64,000 nt of DNA. Origin: an uncultured bacterium (GTDB lineage: Bacteria > Nitrospirota > Thermodesulfovibrionia > Thermodesulfovibrionales > Dissulfurispiraceae). The notes beneath the pieces are model-generated. The model was not told the DNA's origin, made no database searches, and saw only the letters and a program-made list of their open reading frames with translations. Made by a program: the position numbers and the translations under genes. Shown piece after piece: positions 33,922-43,921 of this stretch (position 1 is the stretch's first letter; every line of letters begins with the position of its first letter). The stretch lies in assembly GCA_937949555.1 (NCBI GenBank), contig CALEDV010000027.1, positions 27,733-91,732 on the forward strand. Reading direction: 5' to 3'.

Positions 33922-35892
33922 ATGTCACAAGAGGGAATCAGTGTATTAATGGATGAGAAGCGAACCTTTGCCCCCGACAAAGAGTTCAGCGCCAAGGCTC
34001 ATATTAAGAGCATGGAGGAGTATGAAAGGATTTACAAGAGGTCAGTGGAAGATCCTGAGGGTTTCTGGGCTGATATGGCTGAGAGCATGCTTGTCTGGGA
34101 CAAGAAATGGAACAAGGTGCTTGAATACAATTTCCAGAAACCAGAGATAAAGTGGTTTATTGGGGGAAAACTCAATGTGTCTTTTAATTGCCTTGATCGC
34201 TATGTTAATACCCAGACTCGCAACAAGGCAGCCTTGATATGGGAAGCCGACGATGGTTCTTACAAAACATACACCTATCAGCAACTTTACTATGAAGTAA
34301 ATAAATTTGCAAATGTATTGAAAAAACAAGGCATCAAAAAGGGAGACCGAGTAACCATATACCTACCTATGATACCTGAGTTGCCAATATCAATGCTTGC
34401 CTGTGCAAGGATTGGGGCTATACATAGTGTAGTGTTTGGAGGATTCAGTTCACAGGCCCTCAGGGATAGGATTCAGGATTGCAAGGCAAAGCTCCTAATT
34501 ACCTCTGATAGGGGCGTCAGAGGCGGTAGACAGGTGCCCCTTAAGACCAATGCCGATACAGCGCTACAAGAGTGTCCCACAGTAGAGAAGGTAGTGGTAG
34601 TTAAGAGGACAGACGGAGTTGATATGGAACCAAACAGGGATATATGGTGGCATGAGGCTATGGCAGATCCCGACATATCAAATTATTGTGAACCCGAGGT
34701 TATGGACTCTGAGGACCCCCTTTTCATTCTATACACCTCAGGCTCCACAGGGAAACCTAAGGGCGTACTGCACACCACAGCAGGCTACCTTTTATATGCA
34801 AAGATGACCTTTAAATGGATCTTTGATTATCATGATGAAGACATACATTTCTGCACCGCCGACTTAGGCTGGGTAACAGGGCATAGCTACATTCTCTATG
34901 GTCCCCTTTCAGCAGGAGCCACAAGCCTGATGTTTGAGGGCGTACCAACCTATCCAAACCCTGGAAGATTCTGGGAAATTGTGGCTAAACACAAGGTAAA
35001 CATCTTTTACACAGCACCAACTGCCATAAGGGCGCTTATGAGAGAGGGAGAAGCCTGGCCTGCAAAGCATGACCTCTCCTCCTTAAGGGTGCTTGCCAGT
35101 GTTGGAGAACCTATCAATCCTGAGGCATGGATGTGGTATCACAAAAACATAGGCAAGGAAAGACTCCCAATCTGCGACACCTGGTGGCAGACTGAAACAG
35201 GAGGCATACTTATAACACCCCTACCAGGCGCAATGACGCTTAAGCCTGGCTCAGCGTGCAGACCCTTCCCAGGCATTGTCCCTGTGGTCTTAAAAGAAGA
35301 TGGTTCTAAGGCAGGGGTCAATGAGGGTGGCTATCTTGTGATTGAAAAGCCTTGGCCCGGCATGTTGAGAGGCACTTATGGTGACCCTGAAAACAAACGC
35401 GTCAAGGAGGTCTATTTCTCGAGAGTGCCAGGGAAATACTTCACAGGCGACGGGGCAAGGATTGACGAGGATGGCGATTTTTGGCTTATGGGAAGAATAG
35501 ACGATGTAATCAATGTCTCAGGGCATAGATTAGGCACAGCAGAGGTAGAATCAGCCCTCGTCAGTCATGAGGCTGTAGCAGAGGCTGCAGTGGTTGGTTA
35601 CCCCCACGACATCAAAGGAGAAGGCATTTATGTTTATGTAACCCTCAAGGAAGGACACCAGCCTTCGGAAGAACTCAAGAAGATCCTTGTCGGGCATGTA
35701 AGGTCTGTAATAGGTCCTATCGCAACTCCCGATAAGATGCAGTTTGCAGCAGGATTGCCCAAGACAAGAAGCGGTAAGATCATGAGGAGGATACTTAGGA
35801 AGATTGCAAGAGGTGATGTGGAAGAATTAGGCGATACAAGCACCTTAGCAGACCCTGCTGTGGTTGAAGAACTCTTAGAGGGGCGTCAATAA
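33922..35892 (+). CDS. acs: Acetyl-CoA synthetase
   Basis: A 656-residue AMP-forming ligase that activates acetate to acetyl-CoA. Visible landmarks are the N-terminal [52 protein letters not shown], the P-loop [39 protein letters not shown] (acyl pocket Trp), and [34 protein letters not shown]. The acetylatable lysine lies in [14 protein letters not shown] near the C-terminus. Length matches Acs (about 650). The ribosome-binding site is AAGGAGG before ATG 33922. The REP unit now lies directly upstream and may have altered its promoter. Confidence 0.97.
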   Translation: MSQEGISVLMDEKRTFAPDKEFSAKAHIKSMEEYERIYKRSVEDPEGFWADMAESMLVWDKKWNKVLEYNFQKPEIKWFIGGKLNVSFNCLDRYVNTQTRNKAALIWEADDGSYKTYTYQQLYYEVNKFANVLKKQGIKKGDRVTIYLPMIPELPISMLACARIGAIHSVVFGGFSSQALRDRIQDCKAKLLITSDRGVRGGRQVPLKTNADTALQECPTVEKVVVVKRTDGVDMEPNRDIWWHEAMADPDISNYCEPEVMDSEDPLFILYTSGSTGKPKGVLHTTAGYLLYAKMTFKWIFDYHDEDIHFCTADLGWVTGHSYILYGPLSAGATSLMFEGVPTYPNPGRFWEIVAKHKVNIFYTAPTAIRALMREGEAWPAKHDLSSLRVLASVGEPINPEAWMWYHKNIGKERLPICDTWWQTETGGILITPLPGAMTLKPGSACRPFPGIVPVVLKEDGSKAGVNEGGYLVIEKPWPGMLRGTYGDPENKRVKEVYFSRVPGKYFTGDGARIDEDGDFWLMGRIDDVINVSGHRLGTAEVESALVSHEAVAEAAVVGYPHDIKGEGIYVYVTLKEGHQPSEELKKILVGHVRSVIGPIATPDKMQFAAGLPKTRSGKIMRRILRKIARGDVEELGDTSTLADPAVVEELLEGRQ

Positions 35893-35912
35893 ACCGAGAT
35901 TTAGTTCACAGG

Positions 35913-35954
35913 TTCTATTCGGGATATGCATAGCAAGGCATCTCCCGAATAGAA
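35913..35954 (+). terminator. Strong hairpin downstream of acs
   Basis: TTCTATTCGGGA (35913-35924) and TCCCGAATAGAA (35943-35954) form a 12-base perfect stem around an 18-base loop that can itself pair (ATGC/GCAT). It lacks a downstream T tract (AAAATAA follows), so it may stabilise the acs mRNA end rather than terminate efficiently. Confidence 0.5.
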
Positions 35955-35992
35955 AAAATAACCTGGACTCTGCTAATATATCTATCCTTTAT

Positions 35993-36080
35993 GGAGGGGT
36001 GGCTGAGCGGTTGAAAGCGGCGGTCTTGAAAACCGTTGTAGGATTATATCCTACCGTGAGTTCGAATCTCACCCTCTCCG
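35993..36080 (+). tRNA. tRNA-Ser(UGA)
   Basis: An 88-nt tRNA with a 7-bp acceptor stem (GGAGGGG with CCTCTCC, one G-U), D arm TGGCTGAGCGGTTGAAAGCGG, anticodon loop CTTGAAA giving anticodon TGA, a long variable arm (TAGGATTATATCCTA) typical of class II serine tRNAs, and T loop TTCGAATC. Discriminator G; CCA is not encoded. It reads UCA and, by wobble, other UCN codons. Confidence 0.96.
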
Positions 36081-36185
36081 TTGTTTGTAGTGTTTTTGTT
36101 GCCCTTAGTGTAACTGAACTATTATTCTGCTAACCCCTGAATGCTCCTGTATCCTTATCTTTCAAAGGGACGGAAATAAAGGATA

Positions 36186-36905
36186 CTATTGGGTTGCTAT
36201 CTTTATAGCCTCAGTCAAATCGAGAGCGCCTGAGTATAGGGCTTTGCCTGTAATAACTCCCCAGAGTTTTGGAATCCCTTTGAGGTTTTCTATGTCCTTA
36301 AGGCTTGAGACTCCGCCAGAGGCTATTACAGGGATCTTGACTGCTTCAACCATCTCTGACATAGCATGAATGTTAGGACCAGTCATCATGCCATCTCTTG
36401 ATATATCGGTATAAATAATCCCTGCTGCCCCGTAATCCTGCATCTGTAGGGCAAGAGAGATTGCCCTTACCTGTGATATCTCAACCCATCCCTTAACTGC
36501 TGCCATGCCCTCTTTTGCATCAATCCCGATGATTATCGAATCAGGGTATTTTTTGGCGGCGTCTTCTACAATCTTAGGGTTCTCTACAGCGATCGTGCCT
36601 AATATTACCTTGTTTATGCCCAGATCAAGCAGCATCTGAATCCTGTTCATATCCCTTATGCCCCCGCCCAATTCAATATCCATTTTTACAGCCCTTCGTA
36701 TTGCCTTTACGCTGTTAATGTTATGTTGATTCCCAGAAAAGGCACCATCAAGATCAACAATGTGTAGCAATGAGGCACCGCAGCCTTCCCATTTCAGTGC
36801 CGTAGATACAGGGTCCTCTGAATAAACTGTTGCATCCTCTTTCCTCCCTTGCAGCAACCTTACACATCTACCCTCATGAAGATCTATGGCTGGTATTACA
36901 TACAT
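36186..36905 (-). CDS. hisA: 1-(5-phosphoribosyl)-5-[(5-phosphoribosylamino)methylideneamino]imidazole-4-carboxamide isomerase
   Basis: A 239-residue TIM-barrel isomerase, fourth step of histidine synthesis (ProFAR to PRFAR). It starts with VIPAIDLHEGRCVRLLQGR, in which the Asp is the catalytic base, then IELGGGIRDM with the first phosphate site, GIDAKEGMAAVKGW, TDISRDGMMTGPN with the second catalytic Asp, and IASGGVSSLKDI with the second phosphate site. Length matches HisA. It is isolated from hisG and hisD, which lie 18-27 kb away in this window, so histidine genes are dispersed. Confidence 0.96.
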   Translation of the reverse strand: MYVIPAIDLHEGRCVRLLQGRKEDATVYSEDPVSTALKWEGCGASLLHIVDLDGAFSGNQHNINSVKAIRRAVKMDIELGGGIRDMNRIQMLLDLGINKVILGTIAVENPKIVEDAAKKYPDSIIIGIDAKEGMAAVKGWVEISQVRAISLALQMQDYGAAGIIYTDISRDGMMTGPNIHAMSEMVEAVKIPVIASGGVSSLKDIENLKGIPKLWGVITGKALYSGALDLTEAIKIATQ

Positions 36906-36984
36906 GGTTTAATATAACAGAAAGGCTATTTCTTTTAATAGCAGACTTTTTTGCAAACCCTATTTTGTGTTAATCTCTAAATAA

Positions 36985-37575
36985 ATGGAAAAACATCTTA
37001 AATATGAACTTGCAGTGGACAGGTATTCCAGGATGATTGCCCAAAATCAGAAGGATTATAGGGCGTACAATAACAGGGGTATTGCCTATGAGAAGCTAAG
37101 AAAATTTGATTTGGCCCTAAAGGATTTTAATAGGTCCATAGAGATAAATCCTTACTTTGACCCTGCCTATACTAATAGAGGCAATGTTTATCTGGAATTA
37201 AAAAATTATGACAGCGCCCTCTTGGATTTTAACCGCGCCATTGAGCTCAATCCCTATAACGGGATGGCTTACAACAACAGGGGCTTCTGTTTCTTGCTTT
37301 TGGGACAGCACGACAATTCCATGAAAGACCTTCAGCGGGCACTGGAGATCAACAAAGATAATATCTTCGCCCTTAACAGCATGGCTGAACTTTACGCAGC
37401 CTTGAATGACGCCGAAAGGGCTTGTGATTGGTTAAATAGGGCAGTCGGCAAAGGATACAATAATTGGAGCTACCTGCAATCCTCAGCAACCTATGACAAC
37501 ATAAGGGGACACCAATGTTTTAAGGAGATTTTAAAAAAAGGGCCCTCAAGAAGGGACAAAAAAGGGGGGCAATAA
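36985..37575 (+). CDS. TPR-repeat protein
   Basis: A 196-residue cytosolic protein made of about four to five tetratricopeptide repeats (YRAYNNRGIAYEKLRKFDLALKDFNRSIEINPYF, then two similar 34-residue units ending IELNPY and LEINKD). TPR solenoids mediate protein-protein contacts; no catalytic domain is present and the partner is unknown. No signal peptide is seen. It is convergent with the lipoprotein gene, and its stop codon lies in the loop of the shared terminator hairpin. Confidence 0.85.
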   Translation: MEKHLKYELAVDRYSRMIAQNQKDYRAYNNRGIAYEKLRKFDLALKDFNRSIEINPYFDPAYTNRGNVYLELKNYDSALLDFNRAIELNPYNGMAYNNRGFCFLLLGQHDNSMKDLQRALEINKDNIFALNSMAELYAALNDAERACDWLNRAVGKGYNNWSYLQSSATYDNIRGHQCFKEILKKGPSRRDKKGGQ

Positions 37576-37588
37576 TCTGCCCCCCTTT
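37561..37588. terminator. Bidirectional terminator between convergent genes
   Basis: AAAGGGGGGCA (37561-37571) pairs perfectly with TGCCCCCCTTT (37578-37588) around a six-base loop that holds the TPR gene's stop codon. The A and T flanks allow it to act in both directions, serving the TPR gene and the lipoprotein gene. Confidence 0.8.
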
Positions 37589-37604
37589 AATCAGATATTT
37601 ATGA

Positions 37605-38654
37605 TTATTTCTTCTGCTGCAATTCAAAGGCCTTCTTTGCCTCATCGGCTGACTTCTTTGCCTCATCGGCTGACTTCTTTGCCTCATCGGCCGCCTTCTT
37701 TGCCTCATCGGCCGCCTTCTTTGCCTCATCGGGGTCTTCCTTTTTATCCATAACCTGTGGTTTTTCTACTATCTCAATCTTCCTTGGTTTTTTGTCCTGT
37801 GTAGGAGTAACTGCTGAGGCATAGGTTTTTGTATCTTCCAAAGAACTGCCGCTGTTGGATATCTTAAAGACCCTGTTGAGTGTCCTGTCGCCAATCCATA
37901 GAATATCCTTTGCAGAGGCAAGAGATATGGGTCTCTGGATCTGTCTTGGTAAGGATATCTCTTCAATAAACCTGCCTTCCAGGACATTCATCTTCACAAG
38001 CCTCTTCTCTATGCAATCCGAGGATGCCTTCTTACAGGTATTGAGGCCTAATATAAGGAGATTTCCGCAGTCAAAGGCTAATGCAAGAGGCCGCTCTATG
38101 GGAGAGGTAATCTCGCTCAGTATTTGCCCGCTTTCAGAGGACAGTTTGTATATCTTCGATGAAAAGGCGTCGGCTGTCCATATATCCTTGCCATCAAAGG
38201 CAAGCCCTTGCGGGGTGTACCCTTGAGCTGCAAAAACCCTTAATACTTCATGGGAAGGGGATAACTTTACAATCTGTCTGTATTTGGAATCAGCCACCCA
38301 TAAATAACCGATGCCACAGCAATCACCTTCCCAGGCGAGTCCTGATATCTTGCCCACTGATCTTATAGATTGTGGTTGACGGCTGAAGCTGAAAAATCCG
38401 TTGCTGTTATAGGGAAAGGTCTCACCAACAAAAGAACCAGTATCTATTGAGGTCAGTTCCATAACCATTGTTTCTTCCCCAATAATAAGGTCCTTGCCGC
38501 TCCAGGTCATTGCTGAGGGTCCCCAGCCTACAGAATAGAAGTCCTGAAACACATCGGTTTTAAACTGCTGTGCCCCACAGCCAGAAAGCACTAAAAAAAT
38601 TCCTGCAAATAATATTGTCTTGGCAAGGCCTCTACAAAAGGGTCTCTTAATCAT
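37605..38654 (-). CDS. Lipoprotein with beta-propeller-like repeats and DEAKK tail
   Basis: A 349-residue exported protein. The N-terminus has a basic start, a hydrophobic stretch and the lipobox LSGC (LFAGIFLVLSGCGAQQF), so it should be lipid-anchored. The middle (about 35-285) contains repeated blades such as GLAWEGDCCGIGYLWVADSKYRQIVKLSPS, LAFDGKDIWTADAFSSKIYKLS and LASAKDILWIGDRTLNRVFKIS, resembling NHL/Vgb-type beta-propellers. The tail consists of five 7-residue units DEAKKAA/DEAKKSA encoded by 21-base repeats, predicted to be a charged helix like that of TolA or Lpp-like spacers. Ligand unknown; a periplasmic scaffold role would fit. Confidence 0.8.
   Translation of the reverse strand: MIKRPFCRGLAKTILFAGIFLVLSGCGAQQFKTDVFQDFYSVGWGPSAMTWSGKDLIIGEETMVMELTSIDTGSFVGETFPYNSNGFFSFSRQPQSIRSVGKISGLAWEGDCCGIGYLWVADSKYRQIVKLSPSHEVLRVFAAQGYTPQGLAFDGKDIWTADAFSSKIYKLSSESGQILSEITSPIERPLALAFDCGNLLILGLNTCKKASSDCIEKRLVKMNVLEGRFIEEISLPRQIQRPISLASAKDILWIGDRTLNRVFKISNSGSSLEDTKTYASAVTPTQDKKPRKIEIVEKPQVMDKKEDPDEAKKAADEAKKAADEAKKSADEAKKSADEAKKAFELQQKK
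37625..37732 (-). repeat. 21-bp tandem repeat encoding DEAKKxA
   Basis: About five consecutive 21-base units (for example GCCTCATCGGCCGCCTTCTTT on the plus strand, shown as one unit) encode the charged heptads at the C-terminus of the lipoprotein. Units fall in two nearly identical types (AAD and SAD). Confidence 0.85.
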
Positions 38655-38763
38655 AGCGTTATCTCCTCTTTTAATACACCTTTATTTGCAGTATTATATA
38701 CTACAAAAAATCACAAATTACAATAGCATTTGATATAAACACTCTAAAAACCGCCCTTATATT

Positions 38764-40737
38764 TTAGGATTGGGCCTTTTCTTTAAGAACCTCCAGTGCG
38801 CCCACTATCTCACCTAATAGTCCTTCCAGCTCCTTCAAAAGTCTCTCTGCCTCTTTGCTGTTGCCTGAATTAGATGATATGATTGCATTTGTAGCAACCT
38901 CATGGTATCTATTGTGTAGTGGTATAAGCTTCCGAAGCGCCTCTGTATTGCTGTATTTCTGTCCTGGTCCCTTTATCCATTCGCAGACCTTACAGGTATT
39001 GAAGTTAGGCACTATTGCTGGGTCTGTCTTTTCATTAAACACAACACAATTCTTTACCTTGCCAAAGATTATCCTGTGGCCATCTTCAAGGGTGCTTATA
39101 ACAACCTTGTCACTGCCTGTTTTAAATCTTAAAGCCACTGCCCTTAGACCCATGACAACTGTTAGCAGTTCTTGAACTGCCTTGACAATATTCATTGAAT
39201 TGTTATCCACTTCCTTTGCAATGATAGATGTGTGCTGTATGTTCTTCACGATATCTGAAGAGGTGGCAGACTGCTCCTCTACAGCCGTTGCTATCTGCAT
39301 AATCTGACCACTTACATTATCTATAGAAGACACTATGTTGTCCAAAGACTGTCCTACCTCAGCAATGAGTCTTGTAGCCTTTCCTACATTTTCTGATGCC
39401 TGAGACATATATTCATTTGTGGCATTTGAATCTACCTGCACTGCCAGTATCTTTTCTGATATCTCATTGGTTGCCTTTATAGTTCTCTCGGCGAGCTTTC
39501 TAACCTCATCGGCCACTACAGCAAAACCCCTCCCCTGCTCTCCCGCCCTTGCAGCTTCAATGGCAGCATTGAGGGCTAACAGGTTTGTCTGATCTGCTAT
39601 ATCCTTAATAACTGTAACAATGTCACCAATCTCACTTGCTCTGCTATTTAGTTTCCCTACCATATCTGCAAGTTCTGTTGTTGTCCTATTGACTTCCCCT
39701 ACAGTATCAATTGCCCTATAGGTAATTTCCTTACAGCTTGCTGCAGTGTTTTTCATTTCCTCTGAACTCTGTGATGCAAAGGATGTGTTTTGGGATATGT
39801 CTGTGATAGTCTGGTTCATCTCTGTTGCAGCCACAGCGATGGAGTTTGCCTGCTCCGATTCTTCCTTCGATTTTAGTTTTGTTTCATCGGCATTGTTTCT
39901 TATTAAATCCGCGGTAGCTATTACCTTACTTAAGGTCAAAAGCATCTGATTAACTACATCCTTGAGATTTGAAGACATCTTACAAAAGGCAGTGCCTAGT
40001 TGACCAATCTCATCCTTTGTCGTATAAACAGCACAGACGTTAAGGTCACCTGAGGCTATTTTTTCTGCTTGGAAGGTCAGGTCCCTTAAAGGTCTCGCTA
40101 TTGCGTTAGATATGAATAATGAAAAGGCAATACCCACTACAAGACATAGTGTCATTAGTATGAGGGTCCACAGAAGGGTGCCATGAACAAAGTCAATTGA
40201 GCTTTTTGTCAGGGCCTGAGACTCTTTATAATGAATCTCTTTAAGTTTTGCTATATGTTTAAGCACATCATTAAAGTGCTTAGAGGACCTGCCCATCACA
40301 AGGGTTGAAGCCACCTCGTCCTTATCCTTTTTAGCCTGCTCTACTATAGCTGGATGCTCTGCCAAGAAAAGAGAAAGAGAATCCTTAAGCTCTAAAAATA
40401 CCCTTTTCTCTTCTCCATCCTTTAAGAGTTGTTCGTAAGTATTCATCAAATCTTTTATATTCTTTTCATCCCCTGCAGCCATTTTTATATATCTGTCTAT
40501 ATCTGCCTCATCCTTTGCAACAACCATCAATAATTCACCACGCCTAAAACTACCAACGCTCTCGCTTATCCCTGCAATAGTGTTCGTCAAGGGCATAATG
40601 TTTGCGGAGATTTCTGTTGTCAATTTTTCTATCGCTGTGAGCCTTAGGGCAGAATACAGACCAAGACATACAACTAATGATAGCAGCAATGCAAAAGCCA
40701 CTATTAACTTAAACCTTAAAGACCTATCCTGCAACAT
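38764..40737 (-). CDS. Methyl-accepting chemotaxis protein with C-terminal zinc-binding-like domain
   Basis: A 657-residue transducer. A membrane helix at 10-32, a ~150-residue four-helix periplasmic sensor, a second helix ([20 protein letters not shown]) and a HAMP domain ([18 protein letters not shown]) precede the signalling domain, whose hairpin tip is [40 protein letters not shown]. The C-terminal ~110 residues resemble a CZB domain, with [17 protein letters not shown] and LHNRYHEVA supplying Cys and His ligands typical of zinc-binding chemoreceptors. It has no pentapeptide tether for CheR. No che genes are adjacent in this window. Confidence 0.93.
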   Translation of the reverse strand: MLQDRSLRFKLIVAFALLLSLVVCLGLYSALRLTAIEKLTTEISANIMPLTNTIAGISESVGSFRRGELLMVVAKDEADIDRYIKMAAGDEKNIKDLMNTYEQLLKDGEEKRVFLELKDSLSLFLAEHPAIVEQAKKDKDEVASTLVMGRSSKHFNDVLKHIAKLKEIHYKESQALTKSSIDFVHGTLLWTLILMTLCLVVGIAFSLFISNAIARPLRDLTFQAEKIASGDLNVCAVYTTKDEIGQLGTAFCKMSSNLKDVVNQMLLTLSKVIATADLIRNNADETKLKSKEESEQANSIAVAATEMNQTITDISQNTSFASQSSEEMKNTAASCKEITYRAIDTVGEVNRTTTELADMVGKLNSRASEIGDIVTVIKDIADQTNLLALNAAIEAARAGEQGRGFAVVADEVRKLAERTIKATNEISEKILAVQVDSNATNEYMSQASENVGKATRLIAEVGQSLDNIVSSIDNVSGQIMQIATAVEEQSATSSDIVKNIQHTSIIAKEVDNNSMNIVKAVQELLTVVMGLRAVALRFKTGSDKVVISTLEDGHRIIFGKVKNCVVFNEKTDPAIVPNFNTCKVCEWIKGPGQKYSNTEALRKLIPLHNRYHEVATNAIISSNSGNSKEAERLLKELEGLLGEIVGALEVLKEKAQS

Positions 40738-40773
40738 AATTACCCTCCTCCTTATTAAGAAGTTTATAAAACA

Positions 40774-41319
40774 TTACCTTTCCAGTGTCTTGTTTAGGAC
40801 ACTACAGATTTCTAAGGCTGTTTCTATAGGCAACATCACTGCTCCGTCGTGGGTCAGCTCAATAACTATCTCAAAATGCCCCAGTATGTCCTCAAGATAT
40901 CTGATACATCGGTCAATGAGTATTACCCTGACATCATAATTTTCATAAAAACTGGCTATTGCGGCAATCTCCCTTTCATTCCGGCCAAAGATTCCGTCAA
41001 TTATTATTATCCTATCATCAGTGCTCTGGATAAATTCTCTTCCCTTCTCTGAGAGCACCTCTTCAATTATTACAAGGTCTTCCTTTAGGGAAAGCAGATA
41101 TTTAATATACTTGTCATATCCCTTTGCCTTTGTCTTGCCATCAAAATCAAAGGTGTTTTCAATGAGATAGACCTTAGGATGGTTTTTTACTGCCCTGATA
41201 GTGCTTGTGAGTTTACCTACGCCCTGTATGCCACATATAATGATATTTTTGTATCTCGCAATAGCCCGACTGACTGCCTCGCTGCTTGTGCATACAACTA
41301 TGGGTTCTGTTCCTGTCAT
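40774..41319 (-). CDS. Uncharacterised P-loop-like protein
   Basis: A 181-residue soluble protein I cannot assign. Residues 27-40 (IIICGIQGVGKLTS) look like a Walker A loop preceded by a hydrophobic strand, and two later hydrophobic strands ending in acidic residues (DLVIIEEV and DRIIIIDGIFG) could supply Walker B, so a small nucleotide-binding protein is likely. It resembles the N-terminal part of P-loop kinases or type II/IV partition-like ATPases only in topology. It lies between topA (17-base gap) and the chemoreceptor gene (36-base gap) on the same strand. Confidence 0.6.
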   Translation of the reverse strand: MTGTEPIVVCTSSEAVSRAIARYKNIIICGIQGVGKLTSTIRAVKNHPKVYLIENTFDFDGKTKAKGYDKYIKYLLSLKEDLVIIEEVLSEKGREFIQSTDDRIIIIDGIFGRNEREIAAIASFYENYDVRVILIDRCIRYLEDILGHFEIVIELTHDGAVMLPIETALEICSVLNKTLER

Positions 41320-41336
41320 AGGGGCCCCCTATAGGG

Positions 41337-43619
41337 TTACTGTTGAAGTCTTTTGTAGTTACACCCTTTATTGAAGCAATAAACAGTAATATCACCCTTT
41401 TTGGAAACCCTTTGAAAGAGCGTTATTGCGCCACATTGAGGGCAATGCTCATTTACAGGTCTGTCCCAGCTCGCAAATTTACAGGCTGGGTAATTTCCGC
41501 AGGACCAAAAAGGCTTTCCCTTTTTTGTTTTACGCTCAATTATCTCCCCTCCATCTAAAGGACATTTCATTCCTGTACTGAGGGGTTTTGCATTCTTGCA
41601 CTCTGGATACTTTGAACAGGCAAGAAATCTACCATACCTCCCTTTCTTTACGATCATTGCAGAACCACATTTATCACATATCTGCCCACTGTTCTCCGGT
41701 TCTGGCTGTTCTTGTTCAAGGGGTCTTGTATTCTTACATTCAGGATAACCCGTGCAAGCATAAAACCTTCCGTGTCTGCCCCAACGTATCACTAAGGGTT
41801 TCCCGCATCTTTCACAATTCTCTTCAGTTGGTATATCTTCCGGCTTAACCCTACCATTGTCTGAAGCTGCTGCCTTTAGATCGGCATCAAACCTTTGATA
41901 AAAATCCCCAATAACATTGACCCACCTTAACTTTGCCTTTTCAATCTCATCAAGCTCATCTTCCATCTTTGCAGTAAATTGTAAGTCTATAAGCTCAGGG
42001 AATTTATCTACAAGCAGATTGTTGACCACTACCCCAAGTTCTGTGGGCTTAAAACGTCCCTCTTCCTTAGTCGTATATTTCCTATCCTGAATAGTTGATA
42101 TTATTGCCGCATAGGTGCTTGGTCTTCCTATGCCCTTATCTTCGAGCGCCTTTACAAGGGTAGCCTCAGTATATCTTGGAGGCGGTTGCGTAAAGTGCTG
42201 AAGTCCCTCTATTTCTGATACAGTGAGTTGTGAACCCTCATGGAGATCTGGAAGTGTAGAATCCGATTCCTCTTCAGAGTCCTCTTTTATTTCTGTATAA
42301 AGGGCCAAAAAACCAGGGAATCGCAAGATAGAGCCTGTGGTCCTGAATTCTGTATCGCCAAGACTATCTTCCTTAGGCTTGATTATGAAAGTAGTCTGGT
42401 CATAGATAGCCGGCGCCATCTGACTGGCGATGAATCTGTTCCATATCAGTTTGTATAGACTGAACTGATCTTTACTAAGGAAGGGCTTTATCTTCTCAGG
42501 GGTCTTATCATTGTAAGTTGGTCTTATGGCTTCATGTGCCTCTTGGGCGGTATCCTTTGACTTGTACTTAGGTATTGCCTCAGGCACATAGGAAGTCCCA
42601 AATCGGCCTGCAATAAATTCCCTTGCCCATTGTTCTGCCTCTGGGGCAAGCCTGTAAGAATCGGTGCGCATGTATGTGATCAACCCTACTGACCCTTCCT
42701 GTCCCAGTTCAAGGCCCTCATATAGTTGCTGTGCAATGAGCATGGTCTTTTTAGCAGGAAATTTGAGCTTTATCGATGCCTCCTGCTGTAGAGTGCTAGT
42801 TATAAAAGGGGGAAAGGGCGAACGTTTCCTAACCTTATTTTCAACAGCGCTTAAAATATAGGACTGATTTAATAGAGTGTCTTTTATGTCCTCTGCATCG
42901 CCTTTGTTCTTTATTAAAAAACGGCCTGCCCCCTCTGCCTCCCGGTCAACCACAAGGCAGCCTTTGAATTTGTAGAGCGATGCCTTAAATTGCCTTAAAG
43001 CAGCAGGGTCATCGGCACTGAAAATACCCTCTAAGGTCCAGTACTCCTCAGAGACAAAGGACTCTATCTCCTTTTCCCTATCCACTATAAGCCTTACTGC
43101 TACAGACTGCACCCTGCCTGCGCTTAGTCCACGGCGCACCTTTTTCCATAAATAGGGGCTCAGCTTGTAGCCTACAAGCCTGTCAAGCACCCTGCGTGCC
43201 TGTTGGGCATCAACCTTATTGGAATCAATCTGTGAAGGATGCTTTATTGCCTCCTTTACGGCCCTTTCGGTTATCTCATGAAAGGCAACACGATACACTG
43301 GCCTTTGGTCCTTCTTCTTTTTTCCTCGTAATTCCTCATATATATGAAAGGCTATAGCCTCTCCCTCTCTGTCAGGATCAGTGGCAAGATATATACTGTC
43401 AGCCTCCTTTGATTCACTCTTGAGTTCCTTGATGATCTTCTCTTTGCCCGGTATGACTACATACTGGGGCGTGAAATTGTTGTCCACATCAACTCCCAGG
43501 TCCTTCTGCGGCAGATCTCTAACATGCCCTACAGAGGCTTTCACCTTAAAGTCCTTACCTAATATCTTGCTAAGGGTCTTTGCCTTTGCAGGGGATTCAA
43601 CAATAACAAGCGATTTCAA
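41337..43619 (-). CDS. topA: DNA topoisomerase I
   Basis: A 760-residue type IA topoisomerase that relaxes negative supercoils. The TOPRIM domain starts SLVIVESPAKAKTLSKIL and has YLATDPDREGEAIAFH with the acidic metal triad. The active-site tyrosine is in GLITYMRTDS. The C-terminus carries four zinc-ribbon repeats (CERCGKPL, CDKCGSAM, CPLDGGEI and HCPQCGAIT), more than the minimum, for DNA binding. The start is TTG at 43619 after AGGGAGG. It follows dprA and a small gene, the conserved dprA-topA neighbourhood. Confidence 0.96.
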   Translation of the reverse strand: MKSLVIVESPAKAKTLSKILGKDFKVKASVGHVRDLPQKDLGVDVDNNFTPQYVVIPGKEKIIKELKSESKEADSIYLATDPDREGEAIAFHIYEELRGKKKKDQRPVYRVAFHEITERAVKEAIKHPSQIDSNKVDAQQARRVLDRLVGYKLSPYLWKKVRRGLSAGRVQSVAVRLIVDREKEIESFVSEEYWTLEGIFSADDPAALRQFKASLYKFKGCLVVDREAEGAGRFLIKNKGDAEDIKDTLLNQSYILSAVENKVRKRSPFPPFITSTLQQEASIKLKFPAKKTMLIAQQLYEGLELGQEGSVGLITYMRTDSYRLAPEAEQWAREFIAGRFGTSYVPEAIPKYKSKDTAQEAHEAIRPTYNDKTPEKIKPFLSKDQFSLYKLIWNRFIASQMAPAIYDQTTFIIKPKEDSLGDTEFRTTGSILRFPGFLALYTEIKEDSEEESDSTLPDLHEGSQLTVSEIEGLQHFTQPPPRYTEATLVKALEDKGIGRPSTYAAIISTIQDRKYTTKEEGRFKPTELGVVVNNLLVDKFPELIDLQFTAKMEDELDEIEKAKLRWVNVIGDFYQRFDADLKAAASDNGRVKPEDIPTEENCERCGKPLVIRWGRHGRFYACTGYPECKNTRPLEQEQPEPENSGQICDKCGSAMIVKKGRYGRFLACSKYPECKNAKPLSTGMKCPLDGGEIIERKTKKGKPFWSCGNYPACKFASWDRPVNEHCPQCGAITLFQRVSKKGDITVYCFNKGCNYKRLQQ

Positions 43620-43634
43620 TCTATTTATTCCTCC

Positions 43635-43907
43635 CTAATTCCATATTATTGGTCTTCCCATGCCAAAGGTGAAATTATACACCTCTTCCACATCAAGTTC
43701 AGTCTCCCTCAGCAGTACATAGGCAAGAAGCGCCCTGATATTATCCAATTCCGTTTCGTCAATCTGTCTTAAAAACTCCATTGCCATAAGGTCCTCAGTA
43801 AGCATCACAAAATCTATATCTACATTTAATGTCTCATCAGCACTGTAACCTCTCTCAATCAGATCCTGTGCTATCACCCTGAGCATGTCTATAAGTTTTT
43901 TATTCAA
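43635..43907 (-). CDS. Small helical protein between dprA and topA
   Basis: About 90 residues with no recognised family signature, predicted all-helical and acidic (MLRVIAQDLIERGYSADETLNV then ALLAYVLLRETELDVEEVYNF). The probable start is TTG 43907, placed about ten bases after AGGAGG (the frame extends to 43934, but that part would overlap the dprA stop and the ribosome-binding site). Its position between dprA and topA is where many bacteria carry smg (DUF494), but clear Smg similarity is not seen, so the name is withheld. Confidence 0.6.
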   Translation of the reverse strand: MNKKLIDMLRVIAQDLIERGYSADETLNVDIDFVMLTEDLMAMEFLRQIDETELDNIRALLAYVLLRETELDVEEVYNFTFGMGRPIIWN

Positions 43908-43921
43908 CCTTTCTTGTCCTC

